This document shows, one piece after another, positions 7,852-16,579 of a stretch of 64,000 nucleotides of DNA; the first letter of the stretch is position 1, and each line of letters starts with the position of its first letter. The position numbers were made by a program, and so were the translations under genes. The DNA lies in contig NZ_SULM01000001.1 of assembly GCF_005250615.1 (NCBI RefSeq), positions 124,001-188,000 of the forward strand, in the 5' to 3' direction. A model generated the notes under the pieces. It made no database searches. It was not told the DNA's origin and was given only the letters and a program-made list of their open reading frames with translations. This stretch comes from Pseudomonas rhizoryzae. Lineage in GTDB: Bacteria; Pseudomonadota; Gammaproteobacteria; Pseudomonadales; Pseudomonadaceae.

Positions 7852-8640
7852 ATGCCCCCTCGCTCCGCTACCGAACTCTGGCAACTCCTGCGCGCCCAGG
7901 CCGAGGCGGGGCGCCGTGAGGCGCCGGCCCTGGCCGATGGACTGGCGCGGGCGCTGCTGCAGCCCGAGGATCTGGCCAGTGCGCTGGCTCGGCGCTGCGC
8001 CGATGCGCTGGCGGAGGATCCACGGCAGGCCGAGCAACTCGCCCAGCGCTTCGTGGAGCTGCATGCCGAGCGGCCGGAGCTGCTGGCGGCCGCCTGTGCC
8101 GACCTGGAAGCGGTGCTGGCGCGGGACCCGGCCTACGCCAGCCTGCTGGAGATCTTCCTGTTCTCCAAGGGCTTCCTGACCGTGCAGGCGCATCGCCTCG
8201 GCCATGCCCTCTGGACCTGCGGCGAACGCCTGCTGGCGCTGCATCTGCAGGCACGTTGCAACCGGCTGCTGGCCATCGACATCCATCCGGCCGCGCGACT
8301 GGGCCGCGGCATCATGCTCGACCACGGTACCGGCATCGTCATCGGCGAGACCGCGGTAGTGGAGGACGACGTATCCATCCTGCAGCAGGTGACCCTCGGC
8401 GGTACCGGCAAGGAGCAGGGCGACCGCCATCCCAAGGTGCGCAAGGGCGTGATGATCGGCGCCGGCGCGAAGATCCTCGGCAATCTGGAAATCGGCGAAG
8501 GCGCGAAGATCGGCGCGGGTAGCGTGGTATTGCACCCGGTGGCGCCGCACACCACGGTGGTCGGCATCCCGGCGCGCCCGGTGGGCCGGCCGCGGGATGC
8601 TCATCCGGCCGAAAGCATGGATCAGTCCTTCGACGACTGA
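7852..8640 (+). CDS. cysE: Serine O-acetyltransferase
   Basis: A 262-residue enzyme converting L-serine and acetyl-CoA to O-acetylserine, the first step of cysteine synthesis. The N-terminal helical domain (about 1-135) resembles E. coli CysE. The C-terminal left-handed beta-helix shows the hexapeptide pattern and the strongly conserved DIHPAARLGRGIMLDHGTGI and DRHPKVRKGVMIGAGAKIL segments. It is full length compared with E. coli (273). The upstream region is MITE-A1. The nearest Shine-Dalgarno-like AGGAAA lies just past the element's end and is rather far from the ATG. The C-terminus overlaps the convergent NUDIX gene by 19 bp. Confidence 0.95.
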   Translation: MPPRSATELWQLLRAQAEAGRREAPALADGLARALLQPEDLASALARRCADALAEDPRQAEQLAQRFVELHAERPELLAAACADLEAVLARDPAYASLLEIFLFSKGFLTVQAHRLGHALWTCGERLLALHLQARCNRLLAIDIHPAARLGRGIMLDHGTGIVIGETAVVEDDVSILQQVTLGGTGKEQGDRHPKVRKGVMIGAGAKILGNLEIGEGAKIGAGSVVLHPVAPHTTVVGIPARPVGRPRDAHPAESMDQSFDD

Positions 8641-9362
8641 GCGAGAAAGACTTCGGCCTTGGGATATCGCTCGCTGTTCAGGGCGCTGGGCACCAAGCCT
8701 TCGCTCTGCGCCAGGCTGCGCACCAGCTCACGATTGAAGGCGCTGTTGCCGGCGTCCGCCAGGTAGTCGGGCAGCGCCAGCCAACGGGCGTCCTCGATTT
8801 CCTCGGGATCTTGAATGGCGATGTCCGCACTCAGCGGATCGAGCCGGCAGACCAGATAGAGGTTGGACTTGCCGAAGCGATAGGGGTGGGTGGTCACCAT
8901 CCCGACGATGGCGCGAAAGGCGCTGTGGATGCCGGTTTCCTCCCAGACCTCGCGAATCACCGCGGGCGCCAGGTCCTCACCCAGTTCGACATGGCCACCC
9001 GGCAGCTTGTAGCCCTGGCTGCCGCGCTCGCGGATCGCCAACAGCTCGCCCCGCTCGTTGAGCACCAGGCCGCCCACGCCCAGGCTGTGGGTAGGGACGA
9101 AGGGCGCGAAGGCGCTGGGCGTGCCACGCCAGACCAGGGTCAGCTCCTGTTCGAGACAGTTGTGGAAGACGAAGCCCGCCGCGGTGGCGACGCCTACCAG
9201 CTCGCCGAGGGCCAGCGGCAGGGTCAGCCAGATCAGGTTGCGACCCTCGCGGCGGGCCTGGTCGAGCAGCTCCGCCAGCAGCGGAGCGAAGGCCTCGCGG
9301 CTGGACGGTAGCGAGGCGGCGTCGATGATCAGGCCATTGAAGGCGTCTTGGCGATACTGCAC
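8622..9362 (-). CDS. NUDIX hydrolase with N-terminal pre-NUDIX domain
   Basis: A 246-residue protein. The NUDIX box is intact (GGHVELGEDLAPAVIREVWE, then ETGI), giving the G-x5-E-x7-REUxEExGU pattern near residues 120-145. The N-terminal part (about 1-85) resembles the pre-NUDIX domain of NUDT6-type proteins. It hydrolyses a nucleoside diphosphate linked to another moiety; the substrate is not predictable. The start is GTG with GGAG 8 bp upstream. It is convergent with cysE. Confidence 0.88.
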   Translation of the reverse strand: MQYRQDAFNGLIIDAASLPSSREAFAPLLAELLDQARREGRNLIWLTLPLALGELVGVATAAGFVFHNCLEQELTLVWRGTPSAFAPFVPTHSLGVGGLVLNERGELLAIRERGSQGYKLPGGHVELGEDLAPAVIREVWEETGIHSAFRAIVGMVTTHPYRFGKSNLYLVCRLDPLSADIAIQDPEEIEDARWLALPDYLADAGNSAFNRELVRSLAQSEGLVPSALNSERYPKAEVFLAQSSKD

Positions 9363-9367
9363 GGCGA

Positions 9368-11899
9368 CTACTCCGCGGGGCGTGGCTGGGTAGGCGCGGA
9401 TGGTACCCTAACGGCTTCGCTGGGCAGCAACAGGCTGGCCCGCGGGTTGGCGATCTCGATGCCGCGCTCGCGGAAGCGTTCGAGGATGCGTCTATTGAGT
9501 TCGCGCTGCACGCCCCAACGACCTTTGTCGATGCACCTCATCTGGCCGGCGAGGGTGACCATGGCGCCGTCGACGGCATCCACGCCCCAGATCTCCAGGT
9601 CGGCGAGGATCAGGTCCTTGAAGGCGTCGTCGGCGCGCAGCCCGGCGCCGATGTCCTTGAGCTCGGCGATCACGCGGTCGATGTCTTCCCCGTAGCCCAC
9701 GCTGATGCGCATGGCGGCGTTGCCGAGGCCACGGTTGATGTTGTTGACCGCCGACACCGAGCTGAAGGGCACGATGTGCAGGGAGCCGTCACCGGCGCGC
9801 AGTCGTACGGTGCGGATCGACAGGTATTCCACGGTTCCGGAGACCCCGGCCACCGTGACCCAGTCACCGACCTGCATGGCATTCTCCAGCAGCAGGAAGA
9901 TGCCGGTGATGAAGTCCTGTACCAGCTTTTGCGAGCCGAAGCCCAGGGCGACGCCGATGATGCTGGCGCTGGCCAGCAGCGGAGTGGTGTTGACCCCCAG
10001 TTCGCTCAAGGCGGTGAGGCCGACGATGAGGGCGACGAGGATGAACAGACCGGTGCGCAACATTGGCAGCAGGGTGCGCAGGCGCGCTGCGCGCACGGTA
10101 TCGCCGCGTTCGCTCCAGCGATTCAGGCGCCGATTCACCACCACGTTGGCGCCTTCCCAGATGGCCACGGCGATGATCGCGGCGATGAGGATGGTGAGGA
10201 AGGCGGACAGCAGACTGCGCCCGATGCTGCCGTCCTCGAACCAGTCCAGGGCGTTCCAGCCCCAGGACTGGAACAGTGCCAGCACGGTGACCAGGGTGAC
10301 GATCACGCCCACCAGCCAACGTACCAGCGGATAGTAGCGCTGCAGGTGCATGCCGGGTGTGGTGCCGTCTTCCCGCGGCTCCGGATGGAACAGTCGGCCC
10401 AGCAGCCCGAGCAGGAATACCGCGGTCAAGCGGCCGAGGATGACGATACCGGTCGTGGCGGCGATGAAGCTCATCAGCCGCGGCAGGCCGTTTTCGACGT
10501 CCAGTGCCCAGATGGTCCAACCGCCCATGACGAACACCGCGGCGAACACCGCCCAGACCTGGCCGAGCCAGGCACGCAATCCGGCCAGCAGGCCGCTGCC
10601 GTCCTGGCGACCGGCGATGAGCGCCGCGACGGGCCGCCGCACCTGGAAGATCAGGCCGACCACCAAGAGGTGCGCCAGCAGCGACACCAGCTTGACGATG
10701 GCCTCGCGCCCAGCCTCGGTGGCGCCGAGGATGTCCGCTGCCTGGGCCAGGGCCAGGCCGAAGGTGAGCAGGGCGACGAAGGCGTGCAGCCAGCGTAGCA
10801 GGGTGCAGGCGAGGGCCGCCTTGACCTTGAGCAGGCGGATGCCGTGGGCGGCGGGATCGATCAGCAGGCGGACCACGATCAGGGCGAGACGGGTGGTGAG
10901 GTAGGCGCCGAGGAAGCCGCCGACCAGCTCGCGTTGCGCGGCATCCGACGCCACCAGGTAATGGATCAGCAAGGCCGCACTGGCCCAGAAGGCCAGCAGC
11001 GGCAGCAGTTCCAGGCATAGCAGGCCCAGGGCATAGGGCAGGTGGCGCAGGGTGGTCCAGTGCTCTTCGGCGCTGGGCCGAGCGCGGTCGCTGCGCGTGG
11101 ATTCGGACGTGGCTGGCTTGGGTTCGGCTTCGCTGGGTGGCGGCGCGGCGCTGTCGGCGGGGGCGATGGGCACCGCCTCGAGCTGGTCGATCCCATCGCG
11201 CTGGGTCTGGACCAGCGCGACCGCAGGTTCCGCCGGGCGGGTGGCGGCGGCATCCTCGTCGACCGGCGCGGGAGGTGCCGGGGGTTGCTGCGCGGCATCG
11301 CGCTGCGCCTGGCGTCGCGCGCGGCTGTCAGCGTGATCGGCGTGCAGCTGCAAGGCTCGCCGTGGGCGAGCGAGCAGGCGTCTTACCAGCCATTCGCAAA
11401 GCAGGCCGACGGTGAACAGCACCGCCAGGGTCAACACGGCCTGCAGCAGGGCTCGCCGGCCGGCTTCGGAGGTGAAGCTGGCGCGCGACCAGTCCGGCAG
11501 GTCCCGTACCGCGCGTTGCACCTGGACCAGCTCCTTGCCAAGGTTGTCGCCCCAGCGGCCGACGCGATTGAGCGTCTGGGCGATCAGGCCGTTGGCTTCC
11601 AGCGGCACCAGGGTCTTCTCCTCGGTCGCCGCCGGAGCGCTGGTCGCCTTGGCTGGCGTGGTCGCGGTGGCCGTAGCGGGCGCCGCACCCTGGGTGGTCG
11701 AGGTCTGATTGGCGATGGCCTCCAGCGTCAGGATCAATTCCTGGCGCCGCTGCGGGTCTTGCAGCAGCGCCGCCACCTGACGCGCCTGTTGCGGATCGAG
11801 GTGGGTCGAGGAGGCGGGCGCCTCGGCGGCCTGGAGGGGGAGGGTGAAGCACAGTAGCAGGAGGGAGAGCAGCAGAGTCGGCATGGGAGGTTCTGTCAT
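9368..11899 (-). CDS. MscS-family mechanosensitive channel, large
   Basis: An 843-residue inner-membrane protein. A signal peptide is followed by a periplasmic region with a glutamine- and alanine-rich stretch. Many predicted membrane segments span about residues 150-610. The MscS pore and beta domain is near the C-terminus: GVALGFGSQKLVQDFITGIF, then QVGDWVTVAGVSGTVEYLSI and IVPFSSVSAVNN. It should open on membrane tension and release osmolytes. Size and layout resemble the YbiO/MscM class rather than small MscS. A charged Ala/Pro/Glu-rich cytoplasmic loop (about 190-285) precedes the main membrane block. An ATG 5 codons downstream (11884) is an alternative start. Confidence 0.88.
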   Translation of the reverse strand: MTEPPMPTLLLSLLLLCFTLPLQAAEAPASSTHLDPQQARQVAALLQDPQRRQELILTLEAIANQTSTTQGAAPATATATTPAKATSAPAATEEKTLVPLEANGLIAQTLNRVGRWGDNLGKELVQVQRAVRDLPDWSRASFTSEAGRRALLQAVLTLAVLFTVGLLCEWLVRRLLARPRRALQLHADHADSRARRQAQRDAAQQPPAPPAPVDEDAAATRPAEPAVALVQTQRDGIDQLEAVPIAPADSAAPPPSEAEPKPATSESTRSDRARPSAEEHWTTLRHLPYALGLLCLELLPLLAFWASAALLIHYLVASDAAQRELVGGFLGAYLTTRLALIVVRLLIDPAAHGIRLLKVKAALACTLLRWLHAFVALLTFGLALAQAADILGATEAGREAIVKLVSLLAHLLVVGLIFQVRRPVAALIAGRQDGSGLLAGLRAWLGQVWAVFAAVFVMGGWTIWALDVENGLPRLMSFIAATTGIVILGRLTAVFLLGLLGRLFHPEPREDGTTPGMHLQRYYPLVRWLVGVIVTLVTVLALFQSWGWNALDWFEDGSIGRSLLSAFLTILIAAIIAVAIWEGANVVVNRRLNRWSERGDTVRAARLRTLLPMLRTGLFILVALIVGLTALSELGVNTTPLLASASIIGVALGFGSQKLVQDFITGIFLLLENAMQVGDWVTVAGVSGTVEYLSIRTVRLRAGDGSLHIVPFSSVSAVNNINRGLGNAAMRISVGYGEDIDRVIAELKDIGAGLRADDAFKDLILADLEIWGVDAVDGAMVTLAGQMRCIDKGRWGVQRELNRRILERFRERGIEIANPRASLLLPSEAVRVPSAPTQPRPAE

Positions 11900-11947
11900 G
11901 ACGAGGAATCCGGCACTTAGGACCCAGGATCGACGCCAACGCTCCCT

Positions 11948-12991
11948 TTAGACGGCAACGCTCTGCCGCTGCAGGCGCCGCCAATCGCCTGGGGTCTGCT
12001 CGGTCCAACGCTTGAAGGCGCGCTGGAAGGCGGCGGGCGAGGCGAAGCCCAGCAGATAGGCGATCTCGCCGAAACTGGCCTCGGTGTCGCGAATGTAGGC
12101 CAGCGCCAGGTCCCGGCGGGTCAGATTGAGCAGGGCGCGATACTGGGTACCTTCCTCCGCCAGTTTACGCCTCAGCGTCCAAGAGGGTAGCCGTAGACGG
12201 GTAGCGATCTGTTCCAGGGTCGGCTCGCCATGGCGCAGCAGGGGGCCCATGACCTCGACCACCCGCTCGGTGAGCCCGCGCGTGCGGGTCAGGCGGCCGT
12301 GTTCGGCCTCGCTCAGCGCCAGCAACTGGCGCCAGGTGGCGGGGCAATGGTCGGTACCGGGCAGGGCGAGGGTGGCGGTGTCGAGCAGCAGGGCGTTTTC
12401 CGCCGCGCCGAATTCCACCGCGCAGCCGAAGGCGGCTTCATAGGGGGCGGGATTCGCCGGAGCGGCGTATTCGATCAGCACGCGGCGGGGTTGCAGCGCC
12501 TGGCCGGCCACCGCGCCCAGCACGGCCAGCCAGGCGCCAAGCACCGCGTCGACCACGAATCTGTTGTAGTCGTTGTAGGGGCTGATGCTATAGAAGTGCA
12601 GCCAGGCGTCGCGTCCCTGGGCGGCCCAGCGCGACTGGCCGCGGTAATTGCGGCCATAGAGCGGCTCCAGGTGCAGCAGCGTCTCGGCCGCATGGCGGAC
12701 ATCCGGTGCCTGGGCCACGGTCACCCCGGCGAGACCGAGGAAGGCCGGGCGCATCGCCCGGCCCATGGCCAAGCCGAGGGCGGGATCGCCGGTCAGCTCC
12801 AGGGCGGCATGGCCGAGCCGCATGAAGTGCGGGATGGACAGCCGCCCGCCGGGTTCGGCCAGCCGCGCGGCGGTCAGGCCGAAGCGGGTCAGCAGGCCGT
12901 CGGCGTCGCCACCCCGGCTGCTCACCGCCGCCGCCAGGGCCAGCACGAAGCCGGTGGACAGGTCGCCCAGGCGCAGCGCCGGCCGCTTCAT
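11948..12991 (-). CDS. AraC-family regulator with arabinose-binding-like N-terminal domain
   Basis: A 347-residue protein. The N-terminal ligand domain (about 15-215) is of the Arabinose_bd type found in OruR/ArgR-like regulators. A C-terminal double helix-turn-helix (about 245-340) shows LEQIATRLRLPSWTLRRKLA and FGEIAYLLGFASPAAFQRAF. The start at 12991 overlaps the stop of the nitrilase-like gene (ATGA); the longer frame upstream is that gene's shadow. Regulator and nitrilase-like gene next to fadH resemble the PA3092-PA3094 neighbourhood of P. aeruginosa, as I recall it. The effector is unknown. Confidence 0.87.
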   Translation of the reverse strand: MKRPALRLGDLSTGFVLALAAAVSSRGGDADGLLTRFGLTAARLAEPGGRLSIPHFMRLGHAALELTGDPALGLAMGRAMRPAFLGLAGVTVAQAPDVRHAAETLLHLEPLYGRNYRGQSRWAAQGRDAWLHFYSISPYNDYNRFVVDAVLGAWLAVLGAVAGQALQPRRVLIEYAAPANPAPYEAAFGCAVEFGAAENALLLDTATLALPGTDHCPATWRQLLALSEAEHGRLTRTRGLTERVVEVMGPLLRHGEPTLEQIATRLRLPSWTLRRKLAEEGTQYRALLNLTRRDLALAYIRDTEASFGEIAYLLGFASPAAFQRAFKRWTEQTPGDWRRLQRQSVAV

Positions 12992-14010
12992 AGCCGCAGA
13001 TTGATCAGCTTGGCCCCTGTCCGGGCGGGATTGGTGGCGGCGGTCGCATCCGGGGTGAAGGCTTGGCTGGCACCCTTGGCCTGCCATTCCCACAGGCGAC
13101 CGTGCAACTGGACCTCCAGCGCCGCGCGGATGCCGGCTGCGCGCAGGCGCTGGGCGTCGAAGGGGGCCGGGGCGGGCGTGGCACCGGCCGCCAGTGCCGG
13201 GATGGCCAGCAGCTCCACCTGGGGATCGTCCAGCACACCGGGCCGGCCGGTATCGCTGCCCTGGATCACGCCCAGGCGGCCGAGCGGGGTGTCCAGGCGC
13301 AACAGCGGCGAGGTCAGATCCTTGCCTTGCGCCTGGCCCGCCAGCGGCCGGACCAGCAACTTGCCGAGCGGTCGCCCATCGGGGCCGAATACCAGGGTGA
13401 CGTTGCGCAGTGGCCCGCCGCCCACCTCGAGTTGCCCATCCACCAGGGTCGCCCCCGGCAGCACGATGGAGCCGGCCACCAGTGTGACGCCGTAGCGCCG
13501 CGCCAGGCCGGCGAAGAGTTGCTGATAGGTACTGGCCATGTCCCAGGCCTTCATGCGCAGCAGGCTTTCGGCGAGGCGCGGCTGGCCTTCGGCCTGGAAC
13601 CAGGCGCGGGCGAAGCGCAGCGGATTGCCCAGGACCAGCCACTGAAGGGCGTCGTCGGTCTGGGTAGCGGCATAGACCTCGGGCTTTTCACCCATCAGCA
13701 CCAGCGGCGTGCCCACATGCTCGGGCAGCACCACCACCGTCCGCGGGCCGATCAGCCCGAGGCGCCGGGCATTGTCCAGGTAGGCGTCGAGCTTGAGCCG
13801 CAGCCGCTCGGGATTGCCGTAGTCCAGGGCGAACAGCTCGGGCTCGATCCCCAGCAGATTGCCGGTGGTGGCGGCGGCCGGTGTGGTGGTGAGATCCACC
13901 GCCAGGCTGCTGCGCAGATCCGACAGGTAATGAAAGGCTGGCCGCTGGGCCACCCAGCCCGCCAGTACGGCGAACAGGGCGATCAGCACCAGGAACACGA
14001 GCTTGCGCAT
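12988..14010 (-). CDS. Nitrilase-superfamily-like protein, membrane anchored
   Basis: About 340 residues from the ATG at 14010 (MRKLVFLVLIALFAVLAGW), with TGGAG upstream. One N-terminal membrane segment is followed by a carbon-nitrogen-hydrolase-like domain: TVVVLPEHVGTPLV contains the expected catalytic Glu region, and GKLLVRPL resembles the Lys region. At the position usually held by the catalytic cysteine the sequence reads VIQGSDTGRPGVL, without a cysteine. It may therefore be a non-catalytic or altered member of the family. It is coupled to the downstream AraC gene by ATGA and divergent from fadH. Confidence 0.7.
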   Translation of the reverse strand: MRKLVFLVLIALFAVLAGWVAQRPAFHYLSDLRSSLAVDLTTTPAAATTGNLLGIEPELFALDYGNPERLRLKLDAYLDNARRLGLIGPRTVVVLPEHVGTPLVLMGEKPEVYAATQTDDALQWLVLGNPLRFARAWFQAEGQPRLAESLLRMKAWDMASTYQQLFAGLARRYGVTLVAGSIVLPGATLVDGQLEVGGGPLRNVTLVFGPDGRPLGKLLVRPLAGQAQGKDLTSPLLRLDTPLGRLGVIQGSDTGRPGVLDDPQVELLAIPALAAGATPAPAPFDAQRLRAAGIRAALEVQLHGRLWEWQAKGASQAFTPDATAATNPARTGAKLINLRL

Positions 14011-14206
14011 CCAGACTCCAAAGCGGGCCCGGACGCTCTGGCCGGGCGGGATAAAGGTACCCAGGGTAGGAGACCAGGACGCCACTGCCAAGCATCGGCT
14101 GTGCATTTGGGTAAAGAGGTTGTCATTTCTGGTGATTGAGACCGGGGCGTGCGGCTCTTATCGTGGCGGCAGGCCTTCCCAGAAAGGCCAACGACCGGAG
14201 ACCGCC

Positions 14207-16261
14207 ATGATCGAGCTTGCCCCCCGTAATACCACCCCTATAGATTCTTATCCGCATCTGCTCGAACCCCTGCGCGTGGGGGCGATCACCTTGCGCAGCC
14301 GCGTGGTGATGGGTTCCATGCACACCGGGTTGGAAGAGCGTCCGGGGGGCTTCGCGCGCATGGCGGTGTTCTTCGCCGAACGGGCCCGCGGCGGCGTGGG
14401 CCTGATCGTCACCGGCGGTATCGCGCCCAACGAAGAGGGCGCCGTCTACCAGGGCGCCGCCAAGCTGACCACGCCCGAAGAAGCCGAACAGCACCGCGCC
14501 ATCACCGCCGCGGTACATGCCGAGGGCGGGCACATCTGCCTGCAGATCCTCCATGCCGGTCGCTATGCCTACAATCCGAAGCTGGTGGCGCCCTCGGCGT
14601 TGCAGGCGCCGATCAATCCCTTCACCCCCCGCGAACTCGACGACGCCGAGGTGGAGGCGCAGATCGAGACCTTCGTTCACTGCGCGCAACTGGCGCAGCA
14701 GGCCGGTTACGACGGTGTGGAGGTGATGGGCTCGGAAGGCTACTTCATCAATCAATTCATCGCCGCGCGGACCAACCACCGCACGGATCGCTGGGGCGGC
14801 GACTTCGCCAGTCGCTGCCGCTTGCCGCTGGCCATCGTCGAACGCATCCGCGCGGCGACCGGGCCGGATTTCCTCATCATCTTCCGGCTCTCGCTGCTGG
14901 ATCTGGTGGAGCAGGGCAGCACTCCCGAGGAGTGTCTGCAACTGGCGCTCTGGCTGGAGAACGCCGGGGTGAGCCTGATCAACACCGGGATCGGCTGGCA
15001 CGAGGCGCGTATCCCCACCATCGCCACCCTGGTGCCGCGCGGCGCCTTCGCCGCCGTCACCGCTCAGTTGAAGGGGCGAGTCCGGGTGCCGCTGATCGCC
15101 ACCAACCGCATCAATACCCCTGAGGTGGCCGAGGCCATCCTCGCCGCCGGCCAGGCCGACCTGGTGTCCATGGCGCGGCCGCTGCTGGCCGATCCGGCCT
15201 TCGTCGCCAAGGCCGCCGCCGGGCGGGCCGATGAGATCAACACCTGCATCGCCTGCAACCAGGCCTGTCTCGACCATACCTTCGCCGGCAAGCTGACCAG
15301 TTGCCTGGTCAATCCGCGCGCCTGTCACGAGACCGAGTTGCAGATCCTGCCGACCACGGCGCCGCGCACCTTCGCCGTGGTCGGCGCGGGCCCGGCCGGC
15401 TTGGCCGCCGCCTGCACCCTGGCGGAGCGCGGCCATCGCGTGGTGCTGTTCGAGGCCAGCGCGCGCATCGGCGGTCAGTTCAACGTCGCCAAGCGCATTC
15501 CCGGCAAGGAAGAATTCGGCGAGACCCTGAGGTACTTCCAGCGCCGCCTGGAGCGCCTGGATGTCGAGGTGCGCCTCAACCGGCGGGTCAGTGCCGCCGA
15601 ATTGCAGGCCGAGGGCTTCGCGACGGTGATCCTGGCGACCGGGGTCACGCCACGGATTCCCGCCATTCCCGGTGTCGACCACCCCAAGGTGCTGGGCTAT
15701 CTGGACGTGCTGCTGGAGCGCCGGCCGGTGGGGCGGCGGGTGGCCCTGATCGGCGCCGGGGGTATCGGCTTCGACGTGGCGGATTTTCTCACCCATGCCC
15801 ATCGCGAGGAGGAACCCATCGCGGCCTTCTATGCGGAGTGGGGCATCGACCCGACCTTCAGCACCCGCGGCGGCCTGGCGCCGGCTGCGCCGCAGCCGGT
15901 GGAACGCCAGGTCTGGCTGTTGCAGCGCAAGCCGGGCAAACCCGGCAAGGGGCTGGGCAAGACCACCGGCTGGATCCATCGCGCCCGCCTCCAGCAACGG
16001 GGCGTGCAGGCTTTCGGCGGGGTCGAATACCTGCGCATCGACGACGCCGGCCTGCATTTGCGGCTGCCCGATGGCGCCGAGCAGGTGCTGGAGGTGGACA
16101 ACGTGGTGCTCTGCGCCGGTCAGGAATCCCTGCGCGAGCTGGAAGACGGCCTGATCGACCTGGGCATCGCGGTGCACCGGGTCGGTGGGGCGGACGTCGC
16201 CGCCGAATTGGATGCCAAGCGCGCCATCGACCAAGCCACGCGACTTGCCGCGCAGCTGTAA
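14207..16261 (+). CDS. fadH: 2,4-dienoyl-CoA reductase (NADPH)
   Basis: A 684-residue enzyme reducing 2,4-dienoyl-CoA so that polyunsaturated fatty acids can enter beta-oxidation. It has an N-terminal FMN-binding TIM barrel (old-yellow-enzyme type). A 4Fe-4S site has Cys347, Cys350, Cys354 and Cys366 in CIACNQACLDHTFAGKLTSC. A C-terminal FAD/NAD(P) domain starts at VVGAGPAGLAAA, with a second nucleotide fold at ALIGAGGIGFDVADF. Length matches E. coli FadH (672). The start at 14207 has GGAG upstream; a longer open frame from 14003 lacks such support and would run into the divergent gene. Confidence 0.95.
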   Translation: MIELAPRNTTPIDSYPHLLEPLRVGAITLRSRVVMGSMHTGLEERPGGFARMAVFFAERARGGVGLIVTGGIAPNEEGAVYQGAAKLTTPEEAEQHRAITAAVHAEGGHICLQILHAGRYAYNPKLVAPSALQAPINPFTPRELDDAEVEAQIETFVHCAQLAQQAGYDGVEVMGSEGYFINQFIAARTNHRTDRWGGDFASRCRLPLAIVERIRAATGPDFLIIFRLSLLDLVEQGSTPEECLQLALWLENAGVSLINTGIGWHEARIPTIATLVPRGAFAAVTAQLKGRVRVPLIATNRINTPEVAEAILAAGQADLVSMARPLLADPAFVAKAAAGRADEINTCIACNQACLDHTFAGKLTSCLVNPRACHETELQILPTTAPRTFAVVGAGPAGLAAACTLAERGHRVVLFEASARIGGQFNVAKRIPGKEEFGETLRYFQRRLERLDVEVRLNRRVSAAELQAEGFATVILATGVTPRIPAIPGVDHPKVLGYLDVLLERRPVGRRVALIGAGGIGFDVADFLTHAHREEEPIAAFYAEWGIDPTFSTRGGLAPAAPQPVERQVWLLQRKPGKPGKGLGKTTGWIHRARLQQRGVQAFGGVEYLRIDDAGLHLRLPDGAEQVLEVDNVVLCAGQESLRELEDGLIDLGIAVHRVGGADVAAELDAKRAIDQATRLAAQL

Positions 16262-16579
16262 CTCTTCGTTGCAAGACGAGAAGATTTACGTGACCTGTTG
16301 CACATAACATCCTATCCGGACCGACCGCCATCCCAATGTCCGGTCTCTCTTCCATCCTGCCGGTCAGGATTGGCTAAGCTGCCGTCCTGACGCACCGGGT
16401 GGCGTCCAGGTCCATTCCAGACGATGGGCAGGGAAACGGGGGATTGCCTCCCGGCCCTGCGCTAGGGGTAGGATGCACGTCCAGTCGCCCCGCCCCGAGC
16501 TTGTCAGCGCCAAAGGCGCGTCAGGGGGCGGATCGCTGGCCTCGATATTCATGTGGGATCGACAGGGCACGCGGCACAG
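16262..16579. other. 318-bp gap after fadH with a 7-bp hairpin
   Basis: It contains no supported gene. A perfect hairpin, GTCAGGA (16363-16369) pairing with TCCTGAC (16385-16391), lies about 100 bp after fadH. It lacks a T-run and is at best a weak terminator. The promoter of the next gene is presumably in the right half. Confidence 0.35.

Noticed and set aside
11948-13642. 564-codon version of the AraC gene
   Set aside because: The extra N-terminus is the out-of-frame shadow of the nitrilase-like gene. The AraC family start and ATGA overlap are at 12991.
14123-16234. 703-codon minus-strand frame opposite fadH
   Set aside because: Antisense to a gene with complete cofactor motifs. The translation is compositionally biased and has no family.
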